Assembly: GCF_000282055.1 (NCBI RefSeq)
Contig: NZ_AKJZ01000034.1
Coordinates: forward strand, 1-39,247
From: Flavobacterium sp. CF136
Lineage (GTDB): Bacteria > Bacteroidota > Bacteroidia > Flavobacteriales > Flavobacteriaceae
Reading direction: 5' to 3'
DNA length: 39,247 nucleotides
In this document: positions 7,950-18,200 of the stretch, in pieces
Numbering within the stretch: the first letter of the stretch is position 1
How the letters are laid out: the number at the start of each line of letters is the position of its first letter
The notes under the pieces: generated by a model
The model's database searches: none
Told to the model about the DNA's origin: nothing
What the model saw: only the letters and a program-made list of their open reading frames with translations
Program-made: the position numbers and the translations under genes

Positions 7950-9977
7950 TTAAAGCATCCCATTATACTTCCTAACAAACCATTCCGTAGTCAATAAAGC
8001 AGCAATTAAAATCAACAACCAAACCCAGTCAATTAAAGGTGTTTTGGTTGAAATATTCTTCTCGATCGATTTGTATTCCTTATTTTCTAAAAGTGTGTGA
8101 ATCAAATCATCAGCCTGATCCTGAAAAAAGGCTTTTCCGTTGGTCTGCAATGCCAGTTGTTTTAACTTTTGAACATCAGGATTTACAAATTGTTTTTCGA
8201 TATCAAAATCTAAAATCTCAAAATGACTTGCATACGAAGTATTTGAATTTAATTCTTTTACCGTAAAACTATATTTTCCGGCAGCTAAGCCATCCAAATT
8301 TGCCGAGAAAGAATTATTCCCTTTCAATAAATCGTAGTTTTTAGTTTGCTTCGTTGCAGCATTTGTAACCGTAATTGTTAATCTGGCTTTTTCATCAAAC
8401 TCATAGTTTTTATTGAAATACTGTGCGTTGATTACAATTGCTTCTCCTGAATTATAAAAACTTTCGTGCGTTACGACTAATGACTTTCTTGAAGTCGTTG
8501 ATGCCAAATACTGAATAATCTTATCTATAAAAACATCATATTTTTCAAATGACTGATTATCAATATGACTTTGCAAACGCCATTTCCAGCTGTTTTCTCC
8601 TAAAAGAAAAGCAGTTCGCTTGCCTTGATTTTCGGCAAAAGCCAATAAAGGTGCGTTTGTTGAAACATTTCTGATTTTAGACGAAAGTAAAACCGATACA
8701 CTTCCCTTAGTTGTAATTGTTCCGAATAGATTCTGCAATGGAGGAAAATTTTCAAAACCAATATTATCAATAGCAAACAAATTAAACTGAGATTGAAATT
8801 CGGATAAATAATCTTCTTTTTGATTACTCATTTGAAATGCCAGACTATTTTGTTGCTGGTTCAGAAAATTGAAATCGGTGTTGGTTCCGGTAATAATAAA
8901 AGTGTTTGTACCTGCTAATTTGTTGTTGTCAAAAATAGGTTTAAAAGCGCTATTTGGCTGATATAAAACCAAAACTGAACAATCCTGCAGTAGATTCAGT
9001 TCATTAGGTTTTGCTAAAATCACTTTGCGTTGTGCATTCGTTTCAATCGAACGTTTCAATGCTGCAATATCAGGGTGATTTATAGACGAAACTATGGCAA
9101 TTGTCGATTTTTGATCAATTATTTCAACCGCAAAATTCTTAATATTATTATAGCTGTTTTTTTCTTTTATGCCAGAAGAAACAGTCGCCTTAAAAACTTG
9201 CAAACCTACTTTATCAGCAGGTAAAAGTAAATTTAAGGTTGCTGTTTTTTTAGCAGGTGAAAAAGAAACTTTTTCTCTCGCAACGACGCTGTTTCCCTGT
9301 GAAATTGTAAAATCAGCATTTATATTTTTATCTCCGGCATATTGCAGAAAAACTTCTACCGGAAATTTATTTTTATGAAAAGCGTATTTATTTACGTTAA
9401 GCTGATTGATTTTTAAATCCAGGAAAGTGGTTGTATCTCCCACAACCAAAGGATAAACTTTATTGACAGGATCAAAACGATAAACATAATCGTTTCCTGT
9501 AGTCTGATTTCCGTCCGTAATAATAACTGTTGGGAAGATCAAATTTTTATTGATGCTTTTTAAATTTTTCGCAACTTCATCTAAATTAGTCTGCTTTCCT
9601 TTAAAATCAAACTTATCAGAAGGTTTAAAATCAATATCAAACTGATAGGACTGAATTTCAAATTTCTCCTGAAGTGCAGGGTTTGATATCAGTTTCTGAT
9701 ATAATTCAGTTGCCTTTTTATCTGATTTTAAAGCTGTAATTGAGCTCGAATTATCAACTGCAATTGCCAAAGGTGTTTTGGTAACTTCAAGTGAATTTTT
9801 GGTAATAACCGGATTAATCAATAACAGTAACAACCCAAAAATGGCCAGAAAACGTAAAAAAGCCAAAAGAAAAATCACATTGGATTTACTTTTGGCTTTG
9901 AAAAAATATTGAAAATACGACAAACCACCAGCTATTACTAAAGAAAGTAATAATAATAGAATCGTGTTTGTAGTCAT
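7950..9977 (-). CDS. Membrane-anchored VWA-domain protein
   Basis: The 675-aa protein has two N-terminal transmembrane helices (about 5-26 and 34-55) and one near the C-terminus (about 648-667), with a large domain between. Residues about 68-180 look like a von Willebrand factor A fold with a MIDAS-type metal site: DxSxS at D75-S77-S79 (AVDNSSSI) and ITDGNQTTG around D155. Beta-sandwich-like repeats follow, then a segment resembling a class-I glutamine-amidotransferase-like fold, as in large BatA-like membrane proteins of Bacteroidota. No MoxR ATPase or other Bat gene is adjacent. The gene lies 123 bp downstream of fabG on the same strand. Function is unknown; envelope stress or integrity is only a guess. 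Confidence 0.78.
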   Translation of the reverse strand: MTTNTILLLLLSLVIAGGLSYFQYFFKAKSKSNVIFLLAFLRFLAIFGLLLLLINPVITKNSLEVTKTPLAIAVDNSSSITALKSDKKATELYQKLISNPALQEKFEIQSYQFDIDFKPSDKFDFKGKQTNLDEVAKNLKSINKNLIFPTVIITDGNQTTGNDYVYRFDPVNKVYPLVVGDTTTFLDLKINQLNVNKYAFHKNKFPVEVFLQYAGDKNINADFTISQGNSVVAREKVSFSPAKKTATLNLLLPADKVGLQVFKATVSSGIKEKNSYNNIKNFAVEIIDQKSTIAIVSSINHPDIAALKRSIETNAQRKVILAKPNELNLLQDCSVLVLYQPNSAFKPIFDNNKLAGTNTFIITGTNTDFNFLNQQQNSLAFQMSNQKEDYLSEFQSQFNLFAIDNIGFENFPPLQNLFGTITTKGSVSVLLSSKIRNVSTNAPLLAFAENQGKRTAFLLGENSWKWRLQSHIDNQSFEKYDVFIDKIIQYLASTTSRKSLVVTHESFYNSGEAIVINAQYFNKNYEFDEKARLTITVTNAATKQTKNYDLLKGNNSFSANLDGLAAGKYSFTVKELNSNTSYASHFEILDFDIEKQFVNPDVQKLKQLALQTNGKAFFQDQADDLIHTLLENKEYKSIEKNISTKTPLIDWVWLLILIAALLTTEWFVRKYNGML

Positions 9978-10100
9978 ATATATTAGTGTTCAGTAATCAG
10001 TTTTAAGTGATCAGAATTAAAAATCAATTATAGTAAGACGTGTCCAATATTATAAAACCAGTTAAAAAACTGAATACTAAAAACTGTACACTTAAAACTT

Positions 10101-10847
10101 CTAAGTAAGCATTCCTCCACAAACATTTAAAACCTGTCCGGTAACATAAGCACTCAAATCTGAAGCAAGGAAAAGACATGCATTGGCTACATCTTCAGTA
10201 GTTCCGCCACGTTTCAACGGAATTCCGTCTCTCCAGCCTTTCACTACATCTTCAGGTAATTTTGCAGTCATTTCAGTTTCAATAAATCCCGGAGCGATTG
10301 CGTTACAACGAATGTTACGTGATCCTAATTCTAATGCTACCGATTTTGTAAAACCAATTGCACCAGCTTTAGAAGCAGCGTAGTTAGTTTGCCCTGCATT
10401 TCCGGAAACCCCTACTACAGAACTAATATTGATGATTGAACCGGCACGTTGTTTCAGAAAAGTCTTTTGAATCGCTTTTGTCATATTAAAAACAGATTTC
10501 AAGTTAACATCAATTACCTGATCAAAATCAGCTTCAGACATACGCATCAACAAGTTGTCTTTTGTAATTCCGGCATTGTTAATCAAAATATCCACTGTTC
10601 CGAAATCAGCCAAAACTGCATCAACAAAAGCCTGTGCTTCATTAAAATCAGCCGCATTCGACTGGTAACCTTTTGCCTTAATTCCTAAACCGTTCAATTC
10701 AGCTTCTAATGCCTGAGCTGATTCTACAGATGAGCTGTATGTAAAAGCTACATTTGCGCCATGTTTAGCAAAAACTTCGGCAATTCCTTTTCCAATTCCA
10801 CGACTGGCGCCTGTAATAATGGCAACTTTTCCTTCTAATAATTTCAT
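10101..10847 (-). CDS. fabG: 3-oxoacyl-[acyl-carrier-protein] reductase
   Basis: This 248-aa short-chain dehydrogenase/reductase catalyses NADPH-dependent reduction of 3-oxoacyl-ACP in fatty acid elongation. Seen in the sequence: the Rossmann glycine motif TGASRGIG (12-19), NNAG (90-93), N115, and the catalytic S143, Y156 and K160 (YAASK). Length and motif spacing match FabG closely, including the IAPGFIETEMT stretch. The start is the ATG at 10847; the frame continues two codons upstream to a TTG at 10853, which I reject. The leader contains a TAnnTTTG box and a small palindrome (see separate entries). The closest alternative is another SDR oxidoreductase, but FabG fits best. Confidence 0.93.
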   Translation of the reverse strand: MKLLEGKVAIITGASRGIGKGIAEVFAKHGANVAFTYSSSVESAQALEAELNGLGIKAKGYQSNAADFNEAQAFVDAVLADFGTVDILINNAGITKDNLLMRMSEADFDQVIDVNLKSVFNMTKAIQKTFLKQRAGSIINISSVVGVSGNAGQTNYAASKAGAIGFTKSVALELGSRNIRCNAIAPGFIETEMTAKLPEDVVKGWRDGIPLKRGGTTEDVANACLFLASDLSAYVTGQVLNVCGGMLT

Positions 10848-10914
10848 ATTCAAAAATTAATTTTTTTTATTTTTAGCTATTGTCTTTTTAATGATTATAA
10901 CGTCACAAAAAGGT

Positions 10915-10935
10915 TCATTCAGGGGCTATGAATGA
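10915..10935. promoter_or_regulatory. Palindrome in the fabG leader (possible operator)
   Basis: tcattc (10915-10920) and gaatga (10930-10935) form an inverted repeat with a 9-base centre just downstream of the predicted fabG -7 box. Its position near the start of transcription is typical of an operator, but it is short and could be chance. Confidence 0.3.
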
Positions 10936-10940
10936 GTTGT

Positions 10941-10948
10941 CAAATATA
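10941..10948 (-). promoter_or_regulatory. Probable fabG promoter, -7 box
   Basis: On the minus strand these bases read TATATTTG, an exact match to the Bacteroidota TAnnTTTG element. A TTG at a proper -33 distance is not seen (the nearest is 26 bp away), so only the -7 element is claimed. It would give a leader of about 90 nt. Confidence 0.4.
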
Positions 10949-11033
10949 TGATAATTCCCTTTTTAAAAAAATAACAATTGTAATAACCTTAACAATTGAA
11001 TTTAATTTTTATATCACATTTGAAAAAATAAGG

Positions 11034-11061
11034 AAAAGCAGCTCAAATTGAGCTGCCTTTT
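11034..11061 (-). terminator. Hairpin downstream of small membrane-protein gene
   Basis: gcagctcaa (11038-11046) pairs with ttgagctgc (11048-11056), extended by aaaa/tttt with one bulged base, and followed by a T-run on the minus strand. It is nearly the same sequence as the hairpin at 11451-11477. Confidence 0.65.
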
Positions 11062-11110
11062 AAAATAAAACTAATGAACCTAAAATTAAGAATATTGATT
11101 GGAATACTAT

Positions 11111-11404
11111 CTAAATATGTTTTTGGTGTGTTAAAAAATAGAAAATTACCAATACCGCTGCCATAATCAGCATTCTGTAGATTGATTGACGAAATATAAG
11201 TTTATCTTCCTTCCTCTGTTTTATAAGGTTAAAAACCATTATTGGAATGATTGCTATTATGGAGAGATACAGAAAATACCTTACATACTCTCTATAAAAT
11301 TCAGAGATAACTATGAGTATTGGCCCCATAAGAAGAAAATAATATTTACTGGTGTAATATACTTTTTTATCATAGTCTTTAAAATTGTTCTCCTCTTTCA
11401 ACAA
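11111..11404 (-). CDS. Small hypothetical membrane protein
   Basis: An open frame of up to 97 codons encodes a protein with about three hydrophobic helices (about 22-40, 42-60 and 74-90 of the longest form) and a charged linker QRKEDK. I do not recognise it. The longest form starts at TTG (11404); the first in-frame ATG (11326) would give 71 aa and cut into the first helix, so the TTG start is more likely but unproven. It sits between two near-identical terminator hairpins, downstream of the DUF4302 gene, and so may be a separate unit rather than part of the uptake operon. Hydrophobic AT-rich frames can arise by chance, hence moderate confidence. Confidence 0.5.
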   Translation of the reverse strand: MLKEENNFKDYDKKVYYTSKYYFLLMGPILIVISEFYREYVRYFLYLSIIAIIPIMVFNLIKQRKEDKLIFRQSIYRMLIMAAVLVIFYFLTHQKHI

Positions 11405-11450
11405 TATTTTTCAACATAAATCGAATCATAGCTGTTTTTATTGTATTAAA

Positions 11451-11477
11451 AAAAGCAGCTCAAAATGAGCTGCTTTT
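11451..11477 (-). terminator. Intrinsic terminator of the SusCD operon
   Basis: aaaagcagctca (11451-11462) and tgagctgctttt (11466-11477) form a 12-bp perfect stem with a 3-nt loop. It lies 15 bp after the stop of the DUF4302 gene, followed by a T-run on the minus strand. Confidence 0.85.
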
Positions 11478-11491
11478 CCATGTTAAAATCT

Positions 11492-12835
11492 TTATAATTG
11501 ATAAGTTGTTATTCTAAAATTAGAAGATGCACTTGTAATAGTCCAAATTGTATTTGAATAAGTTATTTTGAAACTTTCTTTCTTAATATACAATCCTGAA
11601 GCATTCATAAATTCATCATCAATACCTTTTAGGAATGCTGGAGCAGGTATATATGCAGTACCATTATCCCAAGAGTCATGATGTAAAATAAGTGTTTTAT
11701 TTACCGCATCTTCACTTGTCGTAAAATTATGATAAACACTTGGTTTTCCTCCACTAAAGCGATATTCAATATAGTTTCCGAAAGCAGAATTGAAATAAAT
11801 TTGTACCCTGCTGATTTTTTGGTTTGCCGGCAATGTAGCATTAGCCTGATCTAACAAGTTTTTACAATATTGTGAAGTTGTCGGAGCTGTATATAAATTT
11901 GCGGCAATATAACTCAGTACCATTTGAGGTTGCCCATCCAACAATGTTTTATAATCATCAGTAAGAATTAATGGTTTATTAGTGTACTTTATAGTTACTG
12001 TTACTCCTCCTGTTCCTGTGGCTGTAAAACTACCATCAGCATCATTATATACAAAATCCTTTAAACTTTGATTACCAACTACAATAGCAGGGCTTATTAC
12101 AATACCTGTTGGTGTATATCCAACTCCCATAGTGATAACTTCTCCAGAATCATCTATAGCATTAGAAGTTGCTAATCTCGTTATTGGTGAAAAGGAAAAA
12201 TCATATTTTTTTATTGTTGTTCCATTATTAATTTCCAACAATCTAAATAACGGTCTGGCTGCTCCTCCTATTACATTTTTCTCGGTTATAAAATTTTTCG
12301 ATAAATCGACCCAATCCTGAGCAGTCGCTTTTACAAAACGAACTTCTCTGACCAATCTGTTACTTTTAAAAAGAATATCTCCATTTTCCTGTCCGTAATA
12401 TAAAAACTGAAAATCACCCAAATATCCTTTTCCTCTTAGGGCAGCAGTTGGATAATTGTCTGAATCTGATAAAAGGTGTATTCTGTTAAATGTATCAAAC
12501 ACCAAACTGACTGTGCTCCCTAATGCAATACTATAATCGCTTTCATAAATTGCTGTATCTGAATCAAAATCTGATGCCATCTGTACTTTTCCACCATCTG
12601 AAAATTTAAACAAATGTGTATATCCGCCTAATTGGGTGTCATCTGTAAAGTAAACAGCTTTCCATCCAAATTCTGAAGAAAGTAAGGCATTATTTAATTC
12701 CGTCTTTTGCTCATTTATACGATCAGCAGGAGTTTTATCAAATATTTGTTCTGCGTCTGTATTATTTGTACAAGCACTCAGAAGTATTGCTGAAAAAGCA
12801 ACCATCAGGTACTTAAATATATTTTTTGGTTTCAT
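11492..12835 (-). CDS. DUF4302-type surface lipoprotein of the SusCD operon
   Basis: The 447-aa protein has a lipoprotein signal peptide with lipobox LSAC (C22), so it is anchored in the outer membrane and may face the surface. After the lipid anchor comes IFDKTPADRINE and then SSEFGWKAVYF...GGYTHLFKFSDGGKV, the N-terminal pattern I associate with the DUF4302 family. That family recurs next to SusC/SusD and HExxH lipoproteins. Its biochemical role is unknown; substrate capture as an accessory binding lipoprotein is the simplest inference. It is the last gene of the operon, 33 bp after the metallopeptidase gene, and is followed by the 11451-11477 terminator. Confidence 0.82.
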   Translation of the reverse strand: MKPKNIFKYLMVAFSAILLSACTNNTDAEQIFDKTPADRINEQKTELNNALLSSEFGWKAVYFTDDTQLGGYTHLFKFSDGGKVQMASDFDSDTAIYESDYSIALGSTVSLVFDTFNRIHLLSDSDNYPTAALRGKGYLGDFQFLYYGQENGDILFKSNRLVREVRFVKATAQDWVDLSKNFITEKNVIGGAARPLFRLLEINNGTTIKKYDFSFSPITRLATSNAIDDSGEVITMGVGYTPTGIVISPAIVVGNQSLKDFVYNDADGSFTATGTGGVTVTIKYTNKPLILTDDYKTLLDGQPQMVLSYIAANLYTAPTTSQYCKNLLDQANATLPANQKISRVQIYFNSAFGNYIEYRFSGGKPSVYHNFTTSEDAVNKTLILHHDSWDNGTAYIPAPAFLKGIDDEFMNASGLYIKKESFKITYSNTIWTITSASSNFRITTYQL

Positions 12836-12868
12836 AATATTAATAGTTTAAATTATATACTGACGAGC

Positions 12869-13729
12869 TTAATTATTTACTACAATGGTTGTATTTTTCT
12901 CAGCTTCATCTCTTAAAGCATAGAAATCAATATTAAAAGCGTCTTTATAATATTGAACTACCATAGCTTCTTTCTGTTGCAGCTTTGCTTTTCCAATTGG
13001 ATTAGTAATACTGTTAAGAATAGCCGCATATTCTGCTTTTGAACTTGTTAATATTGTTGAAGCAGTTTCTGCAAAATCTTCAATAATATTATTTCTGGCA
13101 TAATTAGTCACAAAACCTAAATTTCTGGAATTCTGAAGCACTTCTAAATGCCAGGTTCCCGTATAATCACCAGGGCTAATTTTCTGCCAGGCCTGTTCAT
13201 CAAAAGGTTTATTTTGATTTAAAATATGTACATATTCATGTTGAATAGTATGAATAAACTCGGTAACGTTGGCGCGATTGTTTGTATCTAAATAATCAAC
13301 TTCAAAAAGTGTAATTCTTTGTCCGGAATCTGCAATACCTAAAGTTCTGGTTCCATTTGAGTTAGAGTTTACTCCTCCAACCAAAACGATTTCTCTTGGG
13401 GCAATTTTTTTTACAAAATCATATCCTCCAACTGTAGTATAACTATCCAGCCATATTTGCTTAACAACTTCTAATGCAGGTTGTACACTTTCAACCATCG
13501 GCGGAAACAAAAACCTGCTGTTGTCAACAGTATTCTGATTCCATCTGTATTGTGCATTAATATTATACGGATTTAGATAATTTGTTGCTATCCAATTATC
13601 CAAAGCTGTTTTTTCCGGTTGTGTATAATCCAACTGACTTTCACCAAGCTGATCATCATTTGCACAAGCTGCAAAAGTTAAAATCCCTGCAACAAAAAGT
13701 AGTGTTCTATATTGTTTTAATATTTTCAT
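12869..13729 (-). CDS. HExxH zinc-metallopeptidase-like lipoprotein linked to SusCD
   Basis: The 286-aa protein has a lipobox FAAC (C22) and a gluzincin-like active site: H164-E165-x-x-H168 in IQHEYVHIL. An acidic EDFAETAS stretch about 50 residues later (E217-E221) is the likely source of the third zinc ligand. It matches the 'substrate import-associated zinc metallohydrolase lipoprotein' type, typically encoded beside SusC/SusD and DUF4302 genes. It would sit on the outer membrane and could trim a proteinaceous ligand for import. Peptidase activity is inferred from the motif only. It is 23 bp downstream of the susD-like gene. Confidence 0.85.
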   Translation of the reverse strand: MKILKQYRTLLFVAGILTFAACANDDQLGESQLDYTQPEKTALDNWIATNYLNPYNINAQYRWNQNTVDNSRFLFPPMVESVQPALEVVKQIWLDSYTTVGGYDFVKKIAPREIVLVGGVNSNSNGTRTLGIADSGQRITLFEVDYLDTNNRANVTEFIHTIQHEYVHILNQNKPFDEQAWQKISPGDYTGTWHLEVLQNSRNLGFVTNYARNNIIEDFAETASTILTSSKAEYAAILNSITNPIGKAKLQQKEAMVVQYYKDAFNIDFYALRDEAEKNTTIVVNN

Positions 13730-13752
13730 AGTTCTAAAAATTTAATTAAATT

Positions 13753-15237
13753 TTATCGAGGATTTTTTTCTATACCGTAATTTGATGCGCTAAGAGGTAT
13801 CTGTAATGCTCTGCGTCTATCGTCTTTAACCAAGACATTAGCTGCTTCACCGAAAGTGACATGATTTACAACAATATTAAAACGCTTTACATCAAACCAT
13901 CTTAATCCTTCATGTACAAAATCCCTCCTTCTTGCTTCTGTAATAGCTTTTACGTATGAAGTCTGCAACGGTGTCATAGTATAATATGGTGTAAGTTCAT
14001 CCGCAATTACAGGATATTTAGCAACTACGCCGGCTTCTGTTAACTTATCAGTTGCAGAATTATATCCTGTTGTTCTTGTACCTAAAAAGTATTCTAATTC
14101 AGTATTGGCTTCCGCAATTCTGTCTTTCATAACAAGAGCCTCAATACGATTTAAATAAAACTCATCATTAGATAAGAGCACAATTCCGGCATAAGCTTCA
14201 CCAATATTTGCTGTTAGATTTGTATATTTAAAATATTCTTCAAACTTAGGTGTAAAGAGTGTTCTGCTGCTATTGTAAGTATAAAAATCAAATAACCATG
14301 TTTTGTTGAAAGGGTTCGTTTGAACTCTGAAAAGTTCCGTTTGTTTATCATCTGAAAGATAAAAATTACTGGAACTGGCTGATCTTCCTATAAGTGAATT
14401 TGGTGAAGCGATTAACAAATTTGCTGCATATGAAGACTTTCCATATTCAATAAATTGAATATCCGGGGCCAGACTTGACAGAGTTGCATAATCTTTTAAT
14501 TTGCCAACTGGCTTAGAACCTAACCCTTCTGAAACTTCAAGCACTTTATCCCAATCCCCTTTTACTAAATAAAAACGGCTGGCAAATGCTTTAGCAGCTT
14601 CTTTATTAAAGTGAAATTTAGGTTCTTTATAATTATTGGTTATATAACTCAAGCCTTCTTCCAAATCTTTTTGAATAAAATCGAAAACTTCTTTTACAGT
14701 ATTCCTTTTATAATTTTTCAACAATACAGTTTCAGGTTCAGTAATATAAGGTACTCCTAAATCTGTAGCTGCAGTATCCGGGTTGTAACGATTTGACCAA
14801 AATGAAACCAGCATAAAATGAGAATAGGCCCTTGCCAATAATGCTTCTCCTTTTTGAGGATTTAAACTCGCCGGATTGCCTAGTTCGTTAATTGAGACTA
14901 AAGCCTGATTAGCATGGGCAATCGCTCTGTAACAAGCATCCCAATAATAAGCCTGAGTATCAATATTGGTTTCATCATGCATTTCCCAATTATAACTTTG
15001 TTCATTTTTTAAAGTCACTGATCCCACTTCACCATCGCCAACATTATCTGACATTGTTTCAGCAAAATCCATATAAGATGCTCCGGGATATGCATTAACC
15101 AATAACTCTGATATTTTTTCAGGCGTATCTATTTGGGTTCTGTTATCCGGTATTTCCGAAAGAAAATCATCACAACTACTAACAGAAATAAGTAGTAATA
15201 AAAATAGGGTTCTCTTTATATTTTTTATATTTTTCAT
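13753..15237 (-). CDS. RagB/SusD-family nutrient-binding lipoprotein
   Basis: This 494-aa outer-membrane lipoprotein (signal peptide with SVSSC, C22) caps the SusC barrel and binds substrate at the surface. Family features are the N-terminal DDFLSEIPDN, the helical TPR-like region (ALLARAYSHFMLVSFW), and the C-terminal ARRRDFVHEGLRWFDVKRFNI followed by IPLSASNYGIEKNPR. The ATG at 15237 is chosen; the frame can be read two codons further to a TTG at 15243. It lies 11 bp after the susC-like gene, typical of translationally coupled SusCD pairs. The ligand cannot be read from sequence. Confidence 0.95.
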   Translation of the reverse strand: MKNIKNIKRTLFLLLLISVSSCDDFLSEIPDNRTQIDTPEKISELLVNAYPGASYMDFAETMSDNVGDGEVGSVTLKNEQSYNWEMHDETNIDTQAYYWDACYRAIAHANQALVSINELGNPASLNPQKGEALLARAYSHFMLVSFWSNRYNPDTAATDLGVPYITEPETVLLKNYKRNTVKEVFDFIQKDLEEGLSYITNNYKEPKFHFNKEAAKAFASRFYLVKGDWDKVLEVSEGLGSKPVGKLKDYATLSSLAPDIQFIEYGKSSYAANLLIASPNSLIGRSASSSNFYLSDDKQTELFRVQTNPFNKTWLFDFYTYNSSRTLFTPKFEEYFKYTNLTANIGEAYAGIVLLSNDEFYLNRIEALVMKDRIAEANTELEYFLGTRTTGYNSATDKLTEAGVVAKYPVIADELTPYYTMTPLQTSYVKAITEARRRDFVHEGLRWFDVKRFNIVVNHVTFGEAANVLVKDDRRRALQIPLSASNYGIEKNPR

Positions 15238-15248
15238 AATCAACTATA

Positions 15249-18200
15249 TTAAAATGAAAGGTTTATAGAAAAACTGTACTGTGATGTAACTGGAAAGGCA
15301 ACACCACCTGTATTACGGAACTCAGGATCCTGACCGTTTAATTTCTTATCAGAATAAATCAACCAGGGATTTACCGCTGAACCTTTTAATGTAAATGTAC
15401 TTACTCCTAATTTTCTTTTAAAATCATTTGGAAATTCCCAACTAAGAGAAACATTTTTCAGTCTTATAAAATCTCCATCTGCAATTCTTACATCTGAATA
15501 GTTATAGGTATTATAGGCACGTCCTAATGTATTGGCTCCTTGATAATTTGTTAGCAATCTTTTATCCGCAATAACAGGAACATTGGTAAACTCCTCATCA
15601 CCGGGGTTTATCCAACGATTAGTAAAATCTTTTGTAAATACTGTTAAATCATCATATTGGCTGCTGTAAGCCGGATTTAAACGGACTTTATTCCCTCCGG
15701 ATCCAACAAAAAACACATATAATGACCAATTTTTATAAGTAAAAGTATTCGCTAAACCTATCGATTTGTTTGGTTCAATAGATCCTTCATATTTTAAATA
15801 TTTAGTAACATTTTCAGTATCCTGAAAATTTGCACCGGTTACTTTATCATCTTCACCATCCTGCATAATAAAAGTTGGCAGACCCTGGTTATTCAAACCT
15901 GTAAATTGATAGGAATAAATTGAATTTCTTGGATGCCCAATAGCGTTTCCTCCGTTTCCATCAACTAAGTCAAATGCTGAAGGCTGATTTTCCAATTTTG
16001 TAATTTTCTGATCGTAAACGGAGAAATTAAGGGTTGTAGACCATTTAAAATCATTAGATACAATGTTTTGAGTAGTAAAACCAATCTCAATACCTTTAGT
16101 TTCCATATTGGCATTATTTCCTTGTTTGATTTTTTGCCCTCCAATTCCGGAAGTCACAACATAATCAACTAAATCAAATGCTTTACGGCTATAAATGTCT
16201 GATGTAAATTGTATCCTGTTATTATACATTCCTAAATCTACACCAATGTTTGTTTCAAATTGTTTTTCCCAGGTCAGATCAGAGTTTTGTAATTGATCAA
16301 TATCAATTCCTGTTTCTCTGTCTGAAATTCCTAAACGGTCCGTAATAAAACTTTTGTAAATAGCTAATGAATTTGTCGCCGGTCCAGCAGTAGCAGTAAG
16401 TCCATAAGATCCTCTTAATGCTAGATTATTTATAGATTCCAGGTTTTTCATGAACTTTTCTTCAGCAATATTCCATTTACCACTAAAAGTATAAGTTGGC
16501 AACCATCTTGAAGAACCACTGTTTCCTTGCCTGTTTGATCCATCATAGCGACCAGTAATTGACCCTGTGTAACGACGGTCATAAGTATATCCTACTTTTC
16601 CAAAGAAACCAACAGTTCTCTCTCTTTCAGCATTAAAGCCATAATATGAATTTCCTTCATTGATGATTTTTTCAATAATTCTTGGATCAGTAAAAGCCGT
16701 AAGGCCTCTGTCATACTGAAGTCCGGCTGCAGTAAAATTATCACTGTTCCTGTCTAAAGATCTCAATTCAGTACCAAACAAACCTTCCAGTTCATGTTTT
16801 TCATTAAGAGTATTTCTATAATTTACACTATTTCGTATGTTATAAGAAGTTAAGTCATTTGTAAATTTTCTTAAAAATCCTCCATTAGGCAATACAGAAA
16901 TTGGTTCTGCAGTTAAATCATCCGGATCTTTGTATAAAAAGATATTAGCATTTCTAACAGTTGTATTTACACCTTCAACCCCATATTCCGTACCTGCTCT
17001 GTATGCACCTACAACATTTGAATTCTCATAGATTTTATGTTCTCTTGAAGTATTTGCATAACGTGCCGAACCTGTAAGATTATAAGTCAGATTTTTATTG
17101 ATTTTATAATCTAAATCCAATTGAAAACGAATATCTTTTACTTTTATCTCCAGGACATTATTCGCCAATTCATTTATAATATTCATTGGAGCCCAGTTGT
17201 TTCTGTAATATTCTAAATTACCGGATTCATCATAAGGTCTTAATGTTCTGCTGGTATTTAAAACATAATTAAACGGGTTAATATCAAAATCTCTGGTTAC
17301 ATTTCCAAATACAACATCTTGCTGGCTTTCATAAGTTCCGGGAGCATTTTGATCACGCACAGAAGCTAAAGTAGATAAGGTAATGTTCAACTTGTCATTT
17401 ACATAAAAAGTCCCTTTTATATTTGATGATAATTGATTAACACTGTCTGCAATTGTCCACCCCGGATCAGTATAGAATCCTAGTGATGCATAAAATGTAT
17501 TATTTTTTCCTCCACCTGAAAAACTCAAAGAATGATTTTGTGTAATAGAAGGCCTAAACAGTACCTTAAACCAATCTGTATTGGCTAATTCATATTTTTT
17601 TAAAAAATTATTTCTGCTCACAGGATCATTATTTACCAAATAACTGTCTGTTTCAGGTACATAAGTATTTATGGCTTTACTTAAGATGTTGTAAACTCCG
17701 CCATATCTGCCTTGAAGAGTTGATGGCACATCAAGGAAACCTTTTTGTTCCATTTCTTTTAAAATACTCATAGATTCCTGAGAATTTAAAATATCATATT
17801 GTGAATAATTTGGAACTGTTCTCACAGTATTTTCAACAGAATAGCTCACTTTCAAAGGAGAATCCCTGCGCCCTTGTTTAGTTGTAACAACCACAACTCC
17901 ATTTAATGATCTTGAACCATATATGGAAGTAGCCGAAGCATCTTTAAGAATTTCTATACTTTGAATATCATTAGAGTTTAATCCGGCTACAGCTGAACTT
18001 AATAACGTTTCTGAATTTCCTGAAGCCAAATCTGCAAAAGAAATATTGATTATATCTTCCTGAACAACACCGTCAATAACCCATAAAGGCTTTGTATCAC
18101 CAAATATAGAAGAAGATCCACGAACCGTAATTTTTGGAGCAGTACCAAATGTTCCTGTAACGTTTTGTACAGTAACTCCGGCTGCTTTCCCTTCAATCAT

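Noticed and set aside
9990..10090. cagtttt/ctgaat-like repeats between fabG and the VWA gene
   Set aside because: Repeats are imperfect and dispersed with no stable stem; they do not support a terminator or an RNA.
11186..11419. Plus-strand 77-codon frame opposite the small membrane-protein gene
   Set aside because: Composition is driven by the AT-rich complement; neighbouring genes and both hairpins favour the minus-strand reading.
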